From Cylindrodendrum hubeiense (Eukaryota > Ascomycota > Sordariomycetes > Hypocreales > Nectriaceae): a stretch of DNA of 64,000 nucleotides. How positions within the stretch are numbered: the stretch's first letter is position 1; every line of letters starts with the position of its first letter. The stretch lies in NCBI GenBank assembly GCA_014621425.1, contig JAANBB010000121.1:1-64000 (forward strand), in the 5' to 3' direction. Of the stretch, positions 1-10,115 are shown one piece after another. A program made the translations under genes and the position numbers. Below the pieces are notes generated by a model. The model ran no database searches and was not told the DNA's origin. It was given only the letters and a program-made list of their open reading frames with translations.

Positions 1-1355
1 CCGTGGCTACCGTCCGTACCTTGCAGCGCAGTGCGTAGGCGCCCTCGGCTAGGCAGGGGCCTCGCTGTGGCTGTCAGTTGTCAGGCCCGATAGGGCTCGT
101 TGTTAGTGGGCGCCGCGGGTACCTTGCAGCGCGGTGCGGCGGGGTCGCCTCCGCTAGCTCCGCCAACTCTCCGGGTGAGATGCCCTGTGCCCTCATCCCT
201 GGGCTCTCCCTACCGCGCTGGAAGCCCAGACCTCACCTACAACCCCCCCCCCCGGACCACGGCCGCTGTGGGCGGCCGTCCCAGTGGGTTTCCGCGGGTG
301 GGCTTCGCCGCGGCGTCCGGGGCGATTTTTCCGTTGGACACCTGCTCGGCCGTCATGCCGCTTGAGTGCTACCCCGCTGCCACGCTGTGTTTGAAGCCCC
401 TGCTGTCGGGGTGCTTGCTTAATTTCTCTGAGACTGACTCGTGGACAGTGTTATCCTACATGCATAATACACCATTACGGAGGAGGGCGGTCCCCTGGAC
501 GAATGTGGGTAGGAGTTGTCCAGATGACGGTTGTGGTTGCGAACCCTCGCTGGATCTCGATTTTGTCAGTAAATTTATATTAATTGTTCAACTCTTCCCC
601 ACCGGCCACATCATCCTATCCACACCGCAACGGTGCACTCATTGATGGAGCTGGCCGGAAGGATTGCTACTATATATTTCAATATAACGAGCGTATCAAT
701 GACGCATCGCATGGCCTTCGGGATGATCATTTACTCTGGTGTGTTCCACGAAAACGTGGTGGACCCGAACCCGTCATCCCTGAGGCATCCGGATGAAACA
801 GGCGTGAATCATAGAATCGCGGATAATGGAGGGACGGATGACCTGCGCTCAGTGGCACCCCCGATCTACGGTGATCGCGAATCTTTTGCGTTTGGCAGAT
901 GCACAGAAGCGACCTCAGCCGTCCGGCAGCTGTCGCAAGCAACTGCCAGCAATCGCGTGTTGTGACGTGGAAAACAGCCCAGCGCCTCCGGGACGTCAAC
1001 CAGGTGCCGGTTGTATTAGGCTTACCACGTAGCCATAATCGCAGGAATTACTCTAAGTTGGCTGCTGGGTATCGATGTACATCCGCAGCCGCCCGAGATT
1101 AACTCCTCATTTGGCCAAGGCTCAATGCTTTTTCCAACGCGCCTCTCGTCCTCGCAGCAGGCGTCGAGCGTTCGCAATGCCACCACAGCGCAATTTCCCC
1201 CATCCCCTATTTGCGGGCCAAATTTCCCATGGCCAAGCGAAAAACAATGCCAATGCGAATTTCTCGGACCTGCGACAGCAACTGAACCCTAATTCCTCCC
1301 TCCTCCCGCGCCGCGCATCTCGCTCGAAACAGAATCGCCGACTGAGGCCATCACC
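1..1355. other. Gene-free left edge, GC-rich
   Basis: No open frame here looks like a real protein; the ones present are short, overlap each other in several frames and match no family I know. The first 140 bases contain a 20-bp direct repeat (16-35 and 119-138, one mismatch, beginning GTACCTTGCAGCGC) and there is an 11-C run at 243-253. The last few hundred bases are probably promoter and 5' UTR of the DUF2456-like gene starting at 1356. Confidence 0.5.
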
Positions 1356-2292
1356 ATGTTCTGGTCTAGGGCTCAACATGAGACGGAGGCGGGGGCCTCG
1401 CCTGCAGACCTGGAACAAGGGGCTGCCCAGGCGCCGACGCACAGGGGCCCGCAGCCCGGCAACCCTGTCGTCGAGGCCGGACCTGCAGCCGCAGACGAGG
1501 ACATGGACGCGAGCGAGCACGCAGGGCGCCTAGAACCCAGCCAGAAATTGACCCGTCACCAGGTGTTTTACATCTTGGTGCTCGACGGCTTGGGCGGCAT
1601 GTTGCTCTCGGGCGGCGTCAACTTTGCGCTGGCCTATGGTACGTCCAGTCATCCGTATAGCCGCCTCTGCAATTACTGGAGCTAACGTGCATCGTCTAGC
1701 CATGTACACCACCCAGGACACCGTCCAGAACCCTGTCCGTCTCTTCCAGCTGCCCAACACCCTAGCAGGCGATGCAGCTGTCACCATCATCGTCCAGTGC
1801 ATCCTCACCTGGTTTGTGGAGAAGGGCCTAGTCGCCTATGACCTTTCCAAGCGCTCCGTCCAGCCCATTGGCTTCATCCCTGAGCCCACTCTTCGCTGGC
1901 AGAGGTGGCTATTTTTCTTACCCACCTCGGCTGGCAATGATGCAGCAGACGTCGAAACCAAGGGCGAGGTCGAGCTCAAGGGTGAGGTCGAGCCCAAGGT
2001 CGCCGCGCCAGCCCGGTTCTCAACCTTGACATCGCTACTTCAACAGGCGCTAAGAGGATTCTTCCTCGCCATCGTCGGCTTTGTCCTGCTGTGGCCCGCC
2101 GGTGTGGGTATCTTGACCGCATTTGGCAAACACTCCGGTGGCGACTACACTTATGCTGATCGGTGGACACCACAAGTCTTCAAGTTTATTCTTGGCGGCT
2201 TGCTGGGTCTGTTGACTACTCCCTTGATGGCCGCATTCTGGCTCATCAAGGCCGGTTGGGAAGACAAATCAGAACAGAACTCAGAAACATGA
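1356..2292 (+). CDS. DUF2456-like membrane protein
   Basis: Two exons, 1356-1638 and 1700-2292, encode 291 residues. The 61-nt intron runs from GTACGT to CTAG, and the join reads LAYAMYTTQDT. The first ~65 residues are polar and Ala/Pro/Glu-rich. They are followed by a hydrophobic segment (VFYILVLDGLGGMLLSGGVNF) and the core LFQLPNTLAGDAAVTIIVQ, then a TWF segment and QPIGFIPEP, which match my memory of the fungal DUF2456 family (no known function). Two further strongly hydrophobic stretches near the C-terminus (GFFLAIVGFVLLWPAGVG and FILGGLLGLLTTPLMAAFWL) make this a multi-pass membrane protein. ATG 1356 is the first in-frame Met and lies downstream of a pyrimidine-containing leader. Family name is from recall; membrane topology is seen in the sequence. 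Confidence 0.78.
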
Positions 2293-3697
2293 GGCCATCG
2301 GCGCACCACACTACGTTTCTACCATCTCGGTCACCCGAGTTGGGTCCTATTACTACCACATGATACGTTCTGGCGATCTTGGCCGCCCATTAGCCTTTGG
2401 CTTACGACACTCCCCAACCACGAGTTTCGTTTCACATGCGGCATCCACGCAAAATCGGAGCAGCATGGGTCATCGCCGAAGGGGAAACATTAACTTTCCT
2501 TGGCAGCATAAAGCCCACCAAATGCTGTTGAGCGTCGGGGAATTTACCGGCCGATAGATGAGGCGTGACAAATCCCCGTTAATCTCATAAATCGCTTGCA
2601 TGCCACGATGGAGATCTTACTTATCCATCTTTACGCGTATCGTCGTACAAGGCATCAGATATAAACTTCAAGACCCTGGGCTTTACAACGGCTCCGGAAC
2701 TCTATTTAATGTAATCATCCATAGATCAATTTCTCCGGCCGTGCGGCTAAATCTTCCGAAGAGCTCGGGGACAGGATGAACAAGGCCACGCGAGAACACT
2801 ATGACATAATCATAGATACAGATCATGTGCTGTAGCTATGACTTTTCATTCGACTTGCTATCCATGTATCCAGTGAATTGATACCGCGGCGCAGAATCAT
2901 GCAAGTTGGACGGCGTGGCTAGTCCTTGACCAAGCGTGAAGTTTAAGTTTGCCCGAGTTACAGGGAGGTGCCAAACCAGATAGAATCTACCTAGTCTACT
3001 TTCCCATGCTCTCTTCTTAACTACGACCCTGGAACTACCTAGGTATTCGTCAATACTATGGTCGAGTGAGGGGAGTGGAATCTTCTTCGGCACCATGTAA
3101 TGAGGCAGAAGGGATCTGCCGCTTTCGAGCAAATATGCGGGCCTTACATGCACAATCAACAAAGTTTTTGTTTTGATGCATTTCCTTTGACTATTGTTCT
3201 AACAATTGTTATTGGTACTTTATTTTCACTTCTTGGGGACATTCTTTTCCCGAGTCTGTTCAGAAACGTTGGTCGCAACTACAGGGTAGGCGTGGCGATT
3301 TAGAATTGTTCCAACAATGTGAACTCGTAAACACACGCAACAGTGTAAATTGAAACGAATTAAGTTAAAACGGTTAAATGAAAGGACATTTTATAAACAG
3401 AACAGGCTGGTATGTTAATATTCGCCGCTGGTCTATTATACCAGAAAGCGCTGTCGCCAATCCAGTTTCATCATTAGGCATGCGGTCAACAAGATGTTCA
3501 CATCAGCAGTAAATTCAAAAGATCTAAAAAGAATTGACGCATGAGGATCATATGCTAAACAATTGCACGCTTGATGACATTACGTTGAAAGTTTTGAGCC
3601 ATTTCAATTGAACAAAAATTTGGTTGGCCTGATTTGCATCAATTGTGGTGGAGGGCAAAAAAGTATTCAATAACATGTGTTACACATGTGGCCGGAT
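2293..3697. other. Intergenic region
   Basis: About 1.4 kb between the DUF2456-like gene and the tRNA. It becomes AT-rich after about 3,140. Only short random frames are present (for example 2836-3162 minus). No repeat, RNA gene or mobile element is recognised. Confidence 0.5.
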
Positions 3698-3769
3698 CTC
3701 TCCCGCCGGGAATTGAACCCGGGTCTCGAGCGTGACAAGCTCGCATACTGACCACTATACTACGGAAGA
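3698..3769 (-). tRNA. tRNA-Asp (GTC)
   Basis: On the minus strand a full cloverleaf can be folded: acceptor TCTTCCG pairs with CGGGAGA, the D-arm region contains GTATAGTGGTCAGTA, the anticodon loop is CTTGTCACG with anticodon GTC, and the T-arm carries GGGTTCAATTCCC. The discriminator base is G (complement of 3698), as expected for tRNA-Asp. The 3' CCA is not encoded, as normal in eukaryotes. No intron is present. It lies about 215 bp upstream of, and antiparallel to, the S28 peptidase gene. Confidence 0.95.
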
Positions 3770-3985
3770 TGTCAGGCGTTTGGCGCCTGTGTAGATGGAT
3801 CGGTGATTTCGGACGCCGAAATGAGTCATTATATTGCTCTGCGACACGCCCCGTATCGCATGGCACAAGGGGTTAGACAGTGTGGAGCAACCAACCACCA
3901 CAATAACCCGGACGCTAGACAACCAACCGCCTCTAGCCTTCATCATCTACACGTCGACGTTGGGTGCGTCTTCAAACACTCGAAA

Positions 3986-5684
3986 ATGGCACTTTCCAGG
4001 CTTTTGACATGCTCAATTATCGGCCTTGCGGCATCCCTCGCCGCAGGGCAGGTCCATGGTGCGAATACGGAATTCCGGGCATTCCACAGTGGGCCGACGC
4101 GTCCGCTCCGCTCCCAGAGTTCCCCGCCTGCCATCAACCTCTCAGTGCCCATTGACCACTTCCACAATGACTCCATTTATGAGCCCCATTCGGCCGATTC
4201 CTTCAATCTGAGGTACTGGTTCGATGCCCAGCACTACCGGAAGGGCGGCCCCGTCATCATCCTCGCCTCTGGCGAGACCAGTGGCGAGGACCGGCTGCCG
4301 TTCCTAGACCACGGCATCCTCGCGATGCTCGCTGAGGCTACGGGTGGCGTTGGAGTCGTCCTCGAGCACCGGTACTACGGCACCAGTTTCCCCGTCCCCG
4401 ATCTGCGGGCTGAGAACATGCGCTTCCTGTCGACTGAGCAAGCGCTCGCCGACACAGCCTACTTCGCTCAGCACGTCGAGTTCCCGGGACTCGAGCACCT
4501 TGATCTCACAGCGGCGAATGCGCCGTATATCATTTACGGGGGCTCCTACGCAGGCGCATTCGCCGCATTCGCGAGGAAGGTGTACCCCGATGTCTTCTGG
4601 GGTGCCATCTCGTCGTCGGGCGTCACCGAGGCCATTGTCGACTACTGGGAGTACTATGAGGCGGCCCGGCTATTCGCCCCCGGTGACTGTGCTGCCACAA
4701 CGCAGAAGCTCACGCATTTCGTCGACAACATTCTTCTGGGCGACGACAAGGGCAAGAAACAGCTGCTCAAGGATGTCTTTGGACTCGGAGAGCTCCGCGA
4801 CGACGACTTCGCCAACGCCATCAGCCGCGGCATCACGGGGCTGCAGTCTACCAACTGGGATCCCGAGCAGGACAGCTCCGACTTTGGATTCTACTGCAGC
4901 AGCATTTCGTCTGATGCTATCCTCTTTGCAAGCACCCGTTCCCTTGCTCCGACCATGCAGGAGCTCCTCTCGGCGGGAGGATACAAACATCAGGTCGAGT
5001 CGCTCACGAACCGCGCGCTGAACTACATTGGATACATCAGATCGCATCTCAGAACTGACCTCAGTACTTATTGTAAGGGGAAGAGCGTCGAGGAGTGCTA
5101 TTCTAGCCGAGGGAGGAATGATCGCATCGATCTCCACCAGGGAATGGAGCGCAGTTGGGGTTATCAGACATGCACCCAGTACGTTCCCCCCTAACCAGCT
5201 CCCTGCTTAGTACTAACCAGCATTTAGATGGGGGTATTTCCAAACCGGATCTGGAGTTCCTGAAGGTCAACTCCCTCTTGTCTCTCGCCTGATTGATCTC
5301 GAGTACACCACTATTCACTGCCGAGAGGGCTTCAACATCACGACCCCACCAAACGTGGAGTCGATCAACAAGCTTGGCGGCCTTGACTTCAGCTACCCGA
5401 GAGTCGCTTTCGTCGATGGAGCTGTGGACCCATGGAGGGCAGCCACGCCTCATCGCATTGGTCTCCCAGAGAGAGCGTCGACTGTTAGCGAGCCTTTCAT
5501 CCTCATCGAGCATGGTGTCCACCATTGGGATGAGAATGGCCTGAAACCAAATGATACTGTGATAGCCTTGCCTCCGCCGAGCGTGGCAAAGGCCCAGGAG
5601 CAGGAAATCGCCTTTGTCAAGGCTTGGCTGGAGGAGTGGGCAGAACTGAAGGAGGCTGGCGAGGATGTGCCTGGAGAACTGTAG
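3986..5684 (+). CDS. Secreted S28 serine carboxypeptidase
   Basis: Two exons (3986-5178, 5228-5684) encode 549 residues. The 49-nt intron has a GTACGT donor and TACTAAC branch, and the join gives CTQWGYFQT. Residues 1-25 form a signal peptide (LLTCSIIGLAASLAAG). The fold is that of prolyl carboxypeptidase/thymus-specific serine protease (MEROPS S28): EHRYYG is followed by the nucleophile elbow GGSYAG with Ser187, and the C-terminal exon supplies Asp465 (DGAVDPW) and His496 or 497 (EHGVHHWD). These enzymes release residues from peptides after proline, usually at acid pH outside the cell. Several NxS/T sites are present. The frame stays open upstream to 3803, but ATG 3986 is the one directly before the signal peptide. 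It is a nutritional peptidase by family; the exact substrate is unknown. Confidence 0.93.
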
Positions 5685-6052
5685 ACCCAAGTATTCCACA
5701 TTGCTTTTAATTGATGCTATTATAGACGCTGGCCTGGTTATATGACCCGTTTGTGGCTTATCGACCAATTCTCTGCCAGTCTTGACTGCCTGATAACGAG
5801 CCGCACTCAAGTTGCGCACTCGTCGCATTGATAGCTGAGGCCCTTGGCCTCTCAATACTTCGATCCATTTCGCAGCGGGATAAAGATTAACGTTGTACAA
5901 TTGGTATTTGAGCCCAAAAACTGATGTTTAGGTCTATTATCGCTTCTAAAAACAGGAAAAGCAGTGCTACATTAGAAAACAATCCTGTATCATCGCCTCG
6001 TTGGCTACACCACGTAGTTGAGCCTTAGTAGCTGGAGCTGCCACCATCACCG
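5685..6052. other. Convergent intergenic region
   Basis: A 368-bp gap between the tail of the S28 peptidase gene (+) and the tail of the Gly/Ser/Tyr-rich gene (-). It presumably holds both 3' UTRs and polyadenylation signals. No other element seen. Confidence 0.5.
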
Positions 6053-6790
6053 CTAATCGTAGCTGGAGCTGCCGCCACCACCGCCGCTATCGTAGCTGCT
6101 GCTGCCACCGCCACCGTAGCTGCTGCTGCTGCCACCACCGTAGCTGCTACTATGGCCACCGCTGGAGCTGCTGTGATTACCACTGTAGCTGCTGTATCCC
6201 CCACCGTAGCTGCTGTGATTACTACTGTGGTTGCTGTGACTAACGGTGGAGCTGGTGTGGCTGTTGCTATTCCCACCACTCTTGTCGCCGCCGCATCCAG
6301 AATTATCGTCGGAATAGAGATTGGCGTAGGGCAGATTGCTGTTGTAGTTGTTATTGTTGTAACCAGCGGCTGTAACGGCCCTGGCCTTAGCCCTTGCCCG
6401 GGCTTCGGTCCTTTCCAGGGCCTTCGCCTTCGCCTTCGCCTTCGCCTCCTCAGCGCTTTTCCTTCTGGCCTCTAAAAGCAACTCGGCGCGGCGTAACTCA
6501 GCGCTGGTTGACAGGGCGAGCACTTCGTCTTCTTCCTGAACTGGTGTGGGCCTGCTCAGGATCTTCTTGGTCCGGCTCTTAGTTGGTTTGCTCGGTGTCC
6601 CGGATGACTTGAGGTCGATTTGGGCAGCGCCAGAAATAGGTTCAGCGGCGGAGATTGTGATTGTGGGTTGAGTGGCAGAAGATGGTTGTGATGTGGGCGT
6701 GGTAGCATCTTTCAGAGCAGCCCCATCACCGATCGCGGCATCTTTCGTAGTGTGGCGCTTCTTCAACCACTTTGGCAGGTGAAGACCCAT
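6053..6790 (-). CDS. Gly/Ser/Tyr-rich disordered protein
   Basis: A single-exon frame of 245 residues. The N-terminus (MGLHLPKWLKKRHTT) is basic and amphipathic. A Thr/Pro/Ser linker follows, then a charged Ala/Lys/Arg/Glu helix at about residues 100-145 (ARRKSAEEAKAKAKAKALER), and finally a ~100-residue tail of repeated SSSYGGG-type units with His and Asn. No signal peptide, membrane segment or known domain is visible. A TATATAAA box lies about 100 bp upstream. It is the first of three co-oriented genes (next ones at 7505 and 8364) that encode similarly built low-complexity proteins. The tail resembles phase-separating prion-like or adhesive sequences. Function unknown. The last repeat continues in another frame beyond the stop, so a small indel may have shortened the tail. 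Confidence 0.65.
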   Translation of the reverse strand: MGLHLPKWLKKRHTTKDAAIGDGAALKDATTPTSQPSSATQPTITISAAEPISGAAQIDLKSSGTPSKPTKSRTKKILSRPTPVQEEDEVLALSTSAELRRAELLLEARRKSAEEAKAKAKAKALERTEARARAKARAVTAAGYNNNNYNSNLPYANLYSDDNSGCGGDKSGGNSNSHTSSTVSHSNHSSNHSSYGGGYSSYSGNHSSSSGGHSSSYGGGSSSSYGGGGSSSYDSGGGGGSSSYD

Positions 6791-6890
6791 GATGTCGGAT
6801 GTGATTTAGGTTGGTGTCTGGGGATCAGATGGTGAGGTAAATTTGCAATGAGTGCGATGGAAAAGTGTGTCTGGTTAAACGGCAGTCAGC

Positions 6891-6898
6891 TTTATATA
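6891..6898 (-). promoter_or_regulatory. TATA box of the Gly/Ser/Tyr-rich gene
   Basis: TATATAAA on the minus strand, about 100 bp upstream of the ATG at 6790. Confidence 0.55.
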
Positions 6899-7504
6899 CG
6901 GAATCGTGGAGGCCGCTTGATCCGATGATAGGCATCCAGCATAGCCACTTCACGATGCAATCGTGCATGGGCTCGATTCCGACAACGAGGGGAACACGGC
7001 GTCTGGGAGAGGCAAACAACCCGAGTGTGGAGTTGCCGCGGCCTCGAGAAGCCTGACAAGGCAGTTTGATCCCTGCACTCGCCCGATCGACGTGTGGTGC
7101 GTCACTCGGCACCCTGCAAGAGCTCCACAATACCCCAGCTCGGTTCCTCAGCTCCACCTCAGCTGCGTGGGCTGTCTGCCAGTAGCCGCCTACGTTTACG
7201 GATTCGATGGACGATATATGCCTCTGCAGGGGATTGCATGAGATCGGCACACGATCACGTTGACGCGGCTCATTATGCGTTTTCTGGTCAATACTCCGTC
7301 ATGATGCCATTAGTGCACGTCCTGGGTTGGTTTCAACATCTATTCCGACATCACACACAGACTGACAATTAAAATGCGAGAATTACAGGGGAATGAGGTC
7401 TTGGTATTCATAGGAAACTGATTAATTACATACCCCGAATGAGCATCTTGGTCACAAAGACTCGTCGTGAAGTGAAACTAACGTCCAACTCCGCTGCCGC
7501 CATC

Positions 7505-7903
7505 TCATCCACGGCTTCCGGAGCCTGCCCCGACTCCTCCAGCAGCAAAAGCTCCAAAGAGCCCAGCCGAAACGCCTCCGGCACTGTCATCGCCCGACTT
7601 CTTGCCACCCTCGCGCTCTTCGGCAGGGACTACGACGATTGTCGGATAGGGAGTTGGAGGACGGTCAGCCAAGCGAGGGGCTCCAGAGCCGGCGCTGTTG
7701 TCGCCCGGCTTCTTGCCATTCTTACCGTCTCCAGTGGGAAGGACAGCAAATGTCAGACGGGGAGCTCCAGGACGGGGAGCTTCAGGAAGGGGAGCTTCAG
7801 GACGGGGAGTTGTAGGACGAGGGGCTGCAGGACGAGGAGGCAACTCAACATCGCCCGTGGCGGAGCGGGTCTTCTCCTTCTTGAAGACGTTAGGAAGGCA
7901 CAT
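7505..7903 (-). CDS. Pro/Ala/Gly-rich disordered protein
   Basis: A single-exon frame of 132 residues starting MCLPNVFKKEK. After the short basic start comes a Pro/Arg/Ala tract with imperfect repeats of the type APRPxxPRPEAPLPE, then two copies of a module ending GKKPGDNSAG / GKKSGDDSAG. These contain a hydrophobic VVVPAEE or LTFAVLPTGD strand. The C-terminal 30 residues are Ala/Gly. There is no secretion signal. TATAAA stands about 100 bp upstream (8001-8006). Together with the neighbours at 6053 and 8364 it forms a row of minus-strand genes for disordered proteins; the MCL...KK start is shared with the next gene. Function unknown. The frame could be longer or shorter than the true gene, but promoter spacing and position support it. 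Confidence 0.55.
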   Translation of the reverse strand: MCLPNVFKKEKTRSATGDVELPPRPAAPRPTTPRPEAPLPEAPRPGAPRLTFAVLPTGDGKNGKKPGDNSAGSGAPRLADRPPTPYPTIVVVPAEEREGGKKSGDDSAGGVSAGLFGAFAAGGVGAGSGSRG

Positions 7904-8000
7904 GGTTGCGACTCGATGTGTGGTGGTGGTGGCTTCGTTTCCTGTCAGATGAGTTTGTTTGTGTAGAGAAAAGGAAAGGATGGGGGAAGAAAGAGACTAA

Positions 8001-8006
8001 TTTATA
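8001..8006 (-). promoter_or_regulatory. TATA box of the Pro/Ala/Gly-rich gene
   Basis: TATAAA on the minus strand, about 100 bp upstream of the ATG at 7903. Confidence 0.5.
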
Positions 8007-8122
8007 GTTGAGAGGAGTAGTGAGTTCTGAACATGGCGAGGTGTGTTAATGTGTGTTCAATGTGTCACTGTCTGGCGTCCTAAATCAAACTCAGAAGGTT
8101 GTGACAAGAAGGTGTGTTCATG

Positions 8123-8153
8123 GAACACTCCTCGCAAGTCATACACTAGACTC
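8123..8153. repeat. 31-bp promoter element, copy 1
   Basis: Begins GAACACTCCTCG and ends CATACACTAGACTC. It matches 9286-9316 at about 26 of 31 positions. It lies about 220 bp upstream of the 7505-7903 gene (minus strand). Confidence 0.6.
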
Positions 8154-8363
8154 ATAATTCGAGGTAGTTGGCCGGCATGATAAAGAATTGATATGACGGA
8201 GCTGATGTTTCTGGACTCTCCCTAACTTCGGATTGGTCTGTCGGAAATTATAGAAAAAAAACAATAGGTATTGGTATCTATATGAAAATGCTTGAAGCCA
8301 CCCATCCTAAACTGCCACGCTAATATATCGTCTCAAGTCGTAAAGTCGCACTGGAATAATGGT

Positions 8364-8930
8364 CTATTCGCCTCCTCCGCCGCCTCCACCATCTCCACCA
8401 CCACCTCCTCCTCCACCATCGCCGCCGCCGCCATAACCACCGCCGTCATGACCGCCGCTGTCTCCGCCATAGCCTCCTCCTCCTCCATGGTCGCCGTGGC
8501 TGCCGTGACCACCGTGGCCACCCCAGCCACCACCTCCGCCATGGCCTCCCTGGCCTCCCCAGCCTCCGTAGTGGTTTTCATGAGAACCGCTGTGGCTATA
8601 ACCATGGTGTCCTCCGTCATACGCACCGCCGTAGGCCCATGCGGCGCCGGCAGCAGCGTTGTTGCTGGTGTTGTTGTCGCTCATGCGCTCGTAGTTTTGG
8701 CGGCGTTGCGAGTCCTTGATCTGAGCAGCCGTGGCGTTGCCGGCAGGCTTGCGAAGGACGTTTTGGCGGCGCTCGGCTTCCCGGATCTGGGCTTCTCGGA
8801 ACTGGGCGGCGGCTGTGGGCTGGCCGGCGTACTTGCGGCGTCGGATGGATTGGATAGGGCGGGGGCCGGGCGTGCTCTCGCTCATGGCGACAGGGGCCGC
8901 CTTCTTTTTGGACGAAAGACCCAGACACAT
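8364..8930 (-). CDS. Glycine-rich disordered protein
   Basis: A single-exon frame of 188 residues starting MCLGLSSKKKAA. Residues 35-85 contain two related charged helices (AAQFREAQIREAERRQN and AAQIKDSQRRQN). A linker with Asn/Thr/Ser follows, and the last ~95 residues are Gly-rich with His, Tyr, Trp and Asp (GGWGG, HGGHGSHG, GGYGGDSGG), ending in a nearly pure Gly/Asp tail. There is no signal peptide or membrane segment. Cys2 next to basic residues could be S-acylated, but that is speculation. It shares the MCL start with the gene at 7505-7903 and an upstream 31-bp element as well. The opposite strand is open over much of the same region because of the Gly/Pro-type codons, but the minus frame has a coherent start, helix and tail. 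Confidence 0.65.
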   Translation of the reverse strand: MCLGLSSKKKAAPVAMSESTPGPRPIQSIRRRKYAGQPTAAAQFREAQIREAERRQNVLRKPAGNATAAQIKDSQRRQNYERMSDNNTSNNAAAGAAWAYGGAYDGGHHGYSHSGSHENHYGGWGGQGGHGGGGGWGGHGGHGSHGDHGGGGGYGGDSGGHDGGGYGGGGDGGGGGGGGDGGGGGGGE

Positions 8931-9285
8931 GGTTGAGTCTTTGTGTGGGTTGGGCCGTGGATGGGCCGTGGGATAGTGAAAGTGCGCGCTTGGACGAGTT
9001 GGAGTCTCGCTTTGACGATGCGACTGAAGGCTTTATCGGCGGGGGATATTGTTATCAGAGGGGATTGTTCAGTTTGAAGATGGGGAGAGGGGCTACGATT
9101 CAACGGCGGGGGAAGCTGGTGTTTAATACCAAGGTTAAACATGGGAAAGCGCTAAGCATGGCGAAGCCCCCTGGCAGAACAGGAACACCCTTGGGCTTAG
9201 GCTGGACCATTGCGAGCTGAGCAGCTCGGAACTCTGGGAATGCCGGGATACAGTGGCTGGGATACGGGGGCTGTTCAGTTCACGA

Positions 9286-9316
9286 GAACACCCCTCGTAC
9301 GTCATACGCTAGGCTC
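9286..9316. repeat. 31-bp promoter element, copy 2
   Basis: Begins GAACACCCCTCG and ends CATACGCTAGGCTC. Partner of 8123-8153. It lies about 355 bp upstream of the 8364-8930 gene on the minus strand. Confidence 0.6.
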
Positions 9317-9371
9317 CCTCGCACGCTCCCTCACCGTCCTCGCATGCTCCCTCACACGCTCCCTCACACAC
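9313..9371. repeat. Short GCTCCCTC tandem repeat
   Basis: Four copies of GCTCCCTC begin at 9313, 9325, 9346 and 9358, spaced 12, 21 and 12 bp, mostly followed by CACAC or GCAC. It is directly next to the 31-bp element and may be part of the same promoter, or simple-sequence expansion. Confidence 0.6.
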
Positions 9372-10115
9372 TAGGCGCCCACTGGCTCGTGAGGGGACGA
9401 ACCGGGCCTGCGCGCCCGCATGCAGCGGTCAGTGTGGCGCCAGCAGCGGCTTCTGGAACGCTTCTTGCGCTTCTCGTGTCACGCAGCAGCTCACGTTGGC
9501 CAGTTTGTGGGCCAGTTTGTTAGCCTCGATTGCTGCACAGCCTCAGTCGTTGGCGTTGGCACAACGCTCCAGTCCGCCACCGAGGCCGCCTTGCGACGCA
9601 CAGCCCATGGGACGTCACCATTTCAGCCCACGCTGCCTAGCCGAGCGATAAGCAGCGCCGCGCAATAAACCGAGTCGAGCAATAAAACAAGCTCAGCAAT
9701 AAACAGAGCTTTGCGTCATGCCGTCCATTCGACGCGGGGACTTGTCGCGGGGACTTGTCGCCCAGGATCCGAGTCTGGCTCCAGTCACTCCACTCATCAT
9801 GCCTCACCCGCGGAACCAAGCTTCTGCCCCCCTGGCTCCATTGTCTTGGCCAACGATTTGGCCAAATGGGGAACATGGGGCGATGATCAGTGCATCCTTG
9901 GTACACTGGTCACTGGTCACACTGTCGCACAAGCCGCGTGGTCGGGGTAAGCAACCCATCATTTCATCCTGACGGAGGATCCCTGCGTCAATCCGCGCAG
10001 CCCCGCCGGTTTCTTATTCCTGAACACGAACTCCTCGTAACCAACACAAGAGAGGACACCTGAACATCCACTGGCGAGACGGCCAGAGCGCAACTGTTCA
10101 CACTAGAACATCCCT
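9372..10115. other. Intergenic region, divergent promoter
   Basis: About 740 bp between the Gly-rich gene's upstream region and the Zn2Cys6 gene. A duplicated GGACTTGTCGC sits near 9738-9762. No gene is supported. It probably holds the promoter of the transcription factor at 10116. Confidence 0.45.

Noticed and set aside
78..645. Two overlapping frames at the left edge
   Set aside because: Mutually overlapping, GC-driven, low similarity to proteins; no supporting signals.
4344..5021. 225-codon plus frame inside the S28 peptidase gene
   Set aside because: Out-of-frame Ser/Arg/Pro-rich shadow of the peptidase exon.
6152..6475. Val/Ala-rich plus-strand frame
   Set aside because: Antisense of the Ser/Gly repeats in the 6053-6790 gene.
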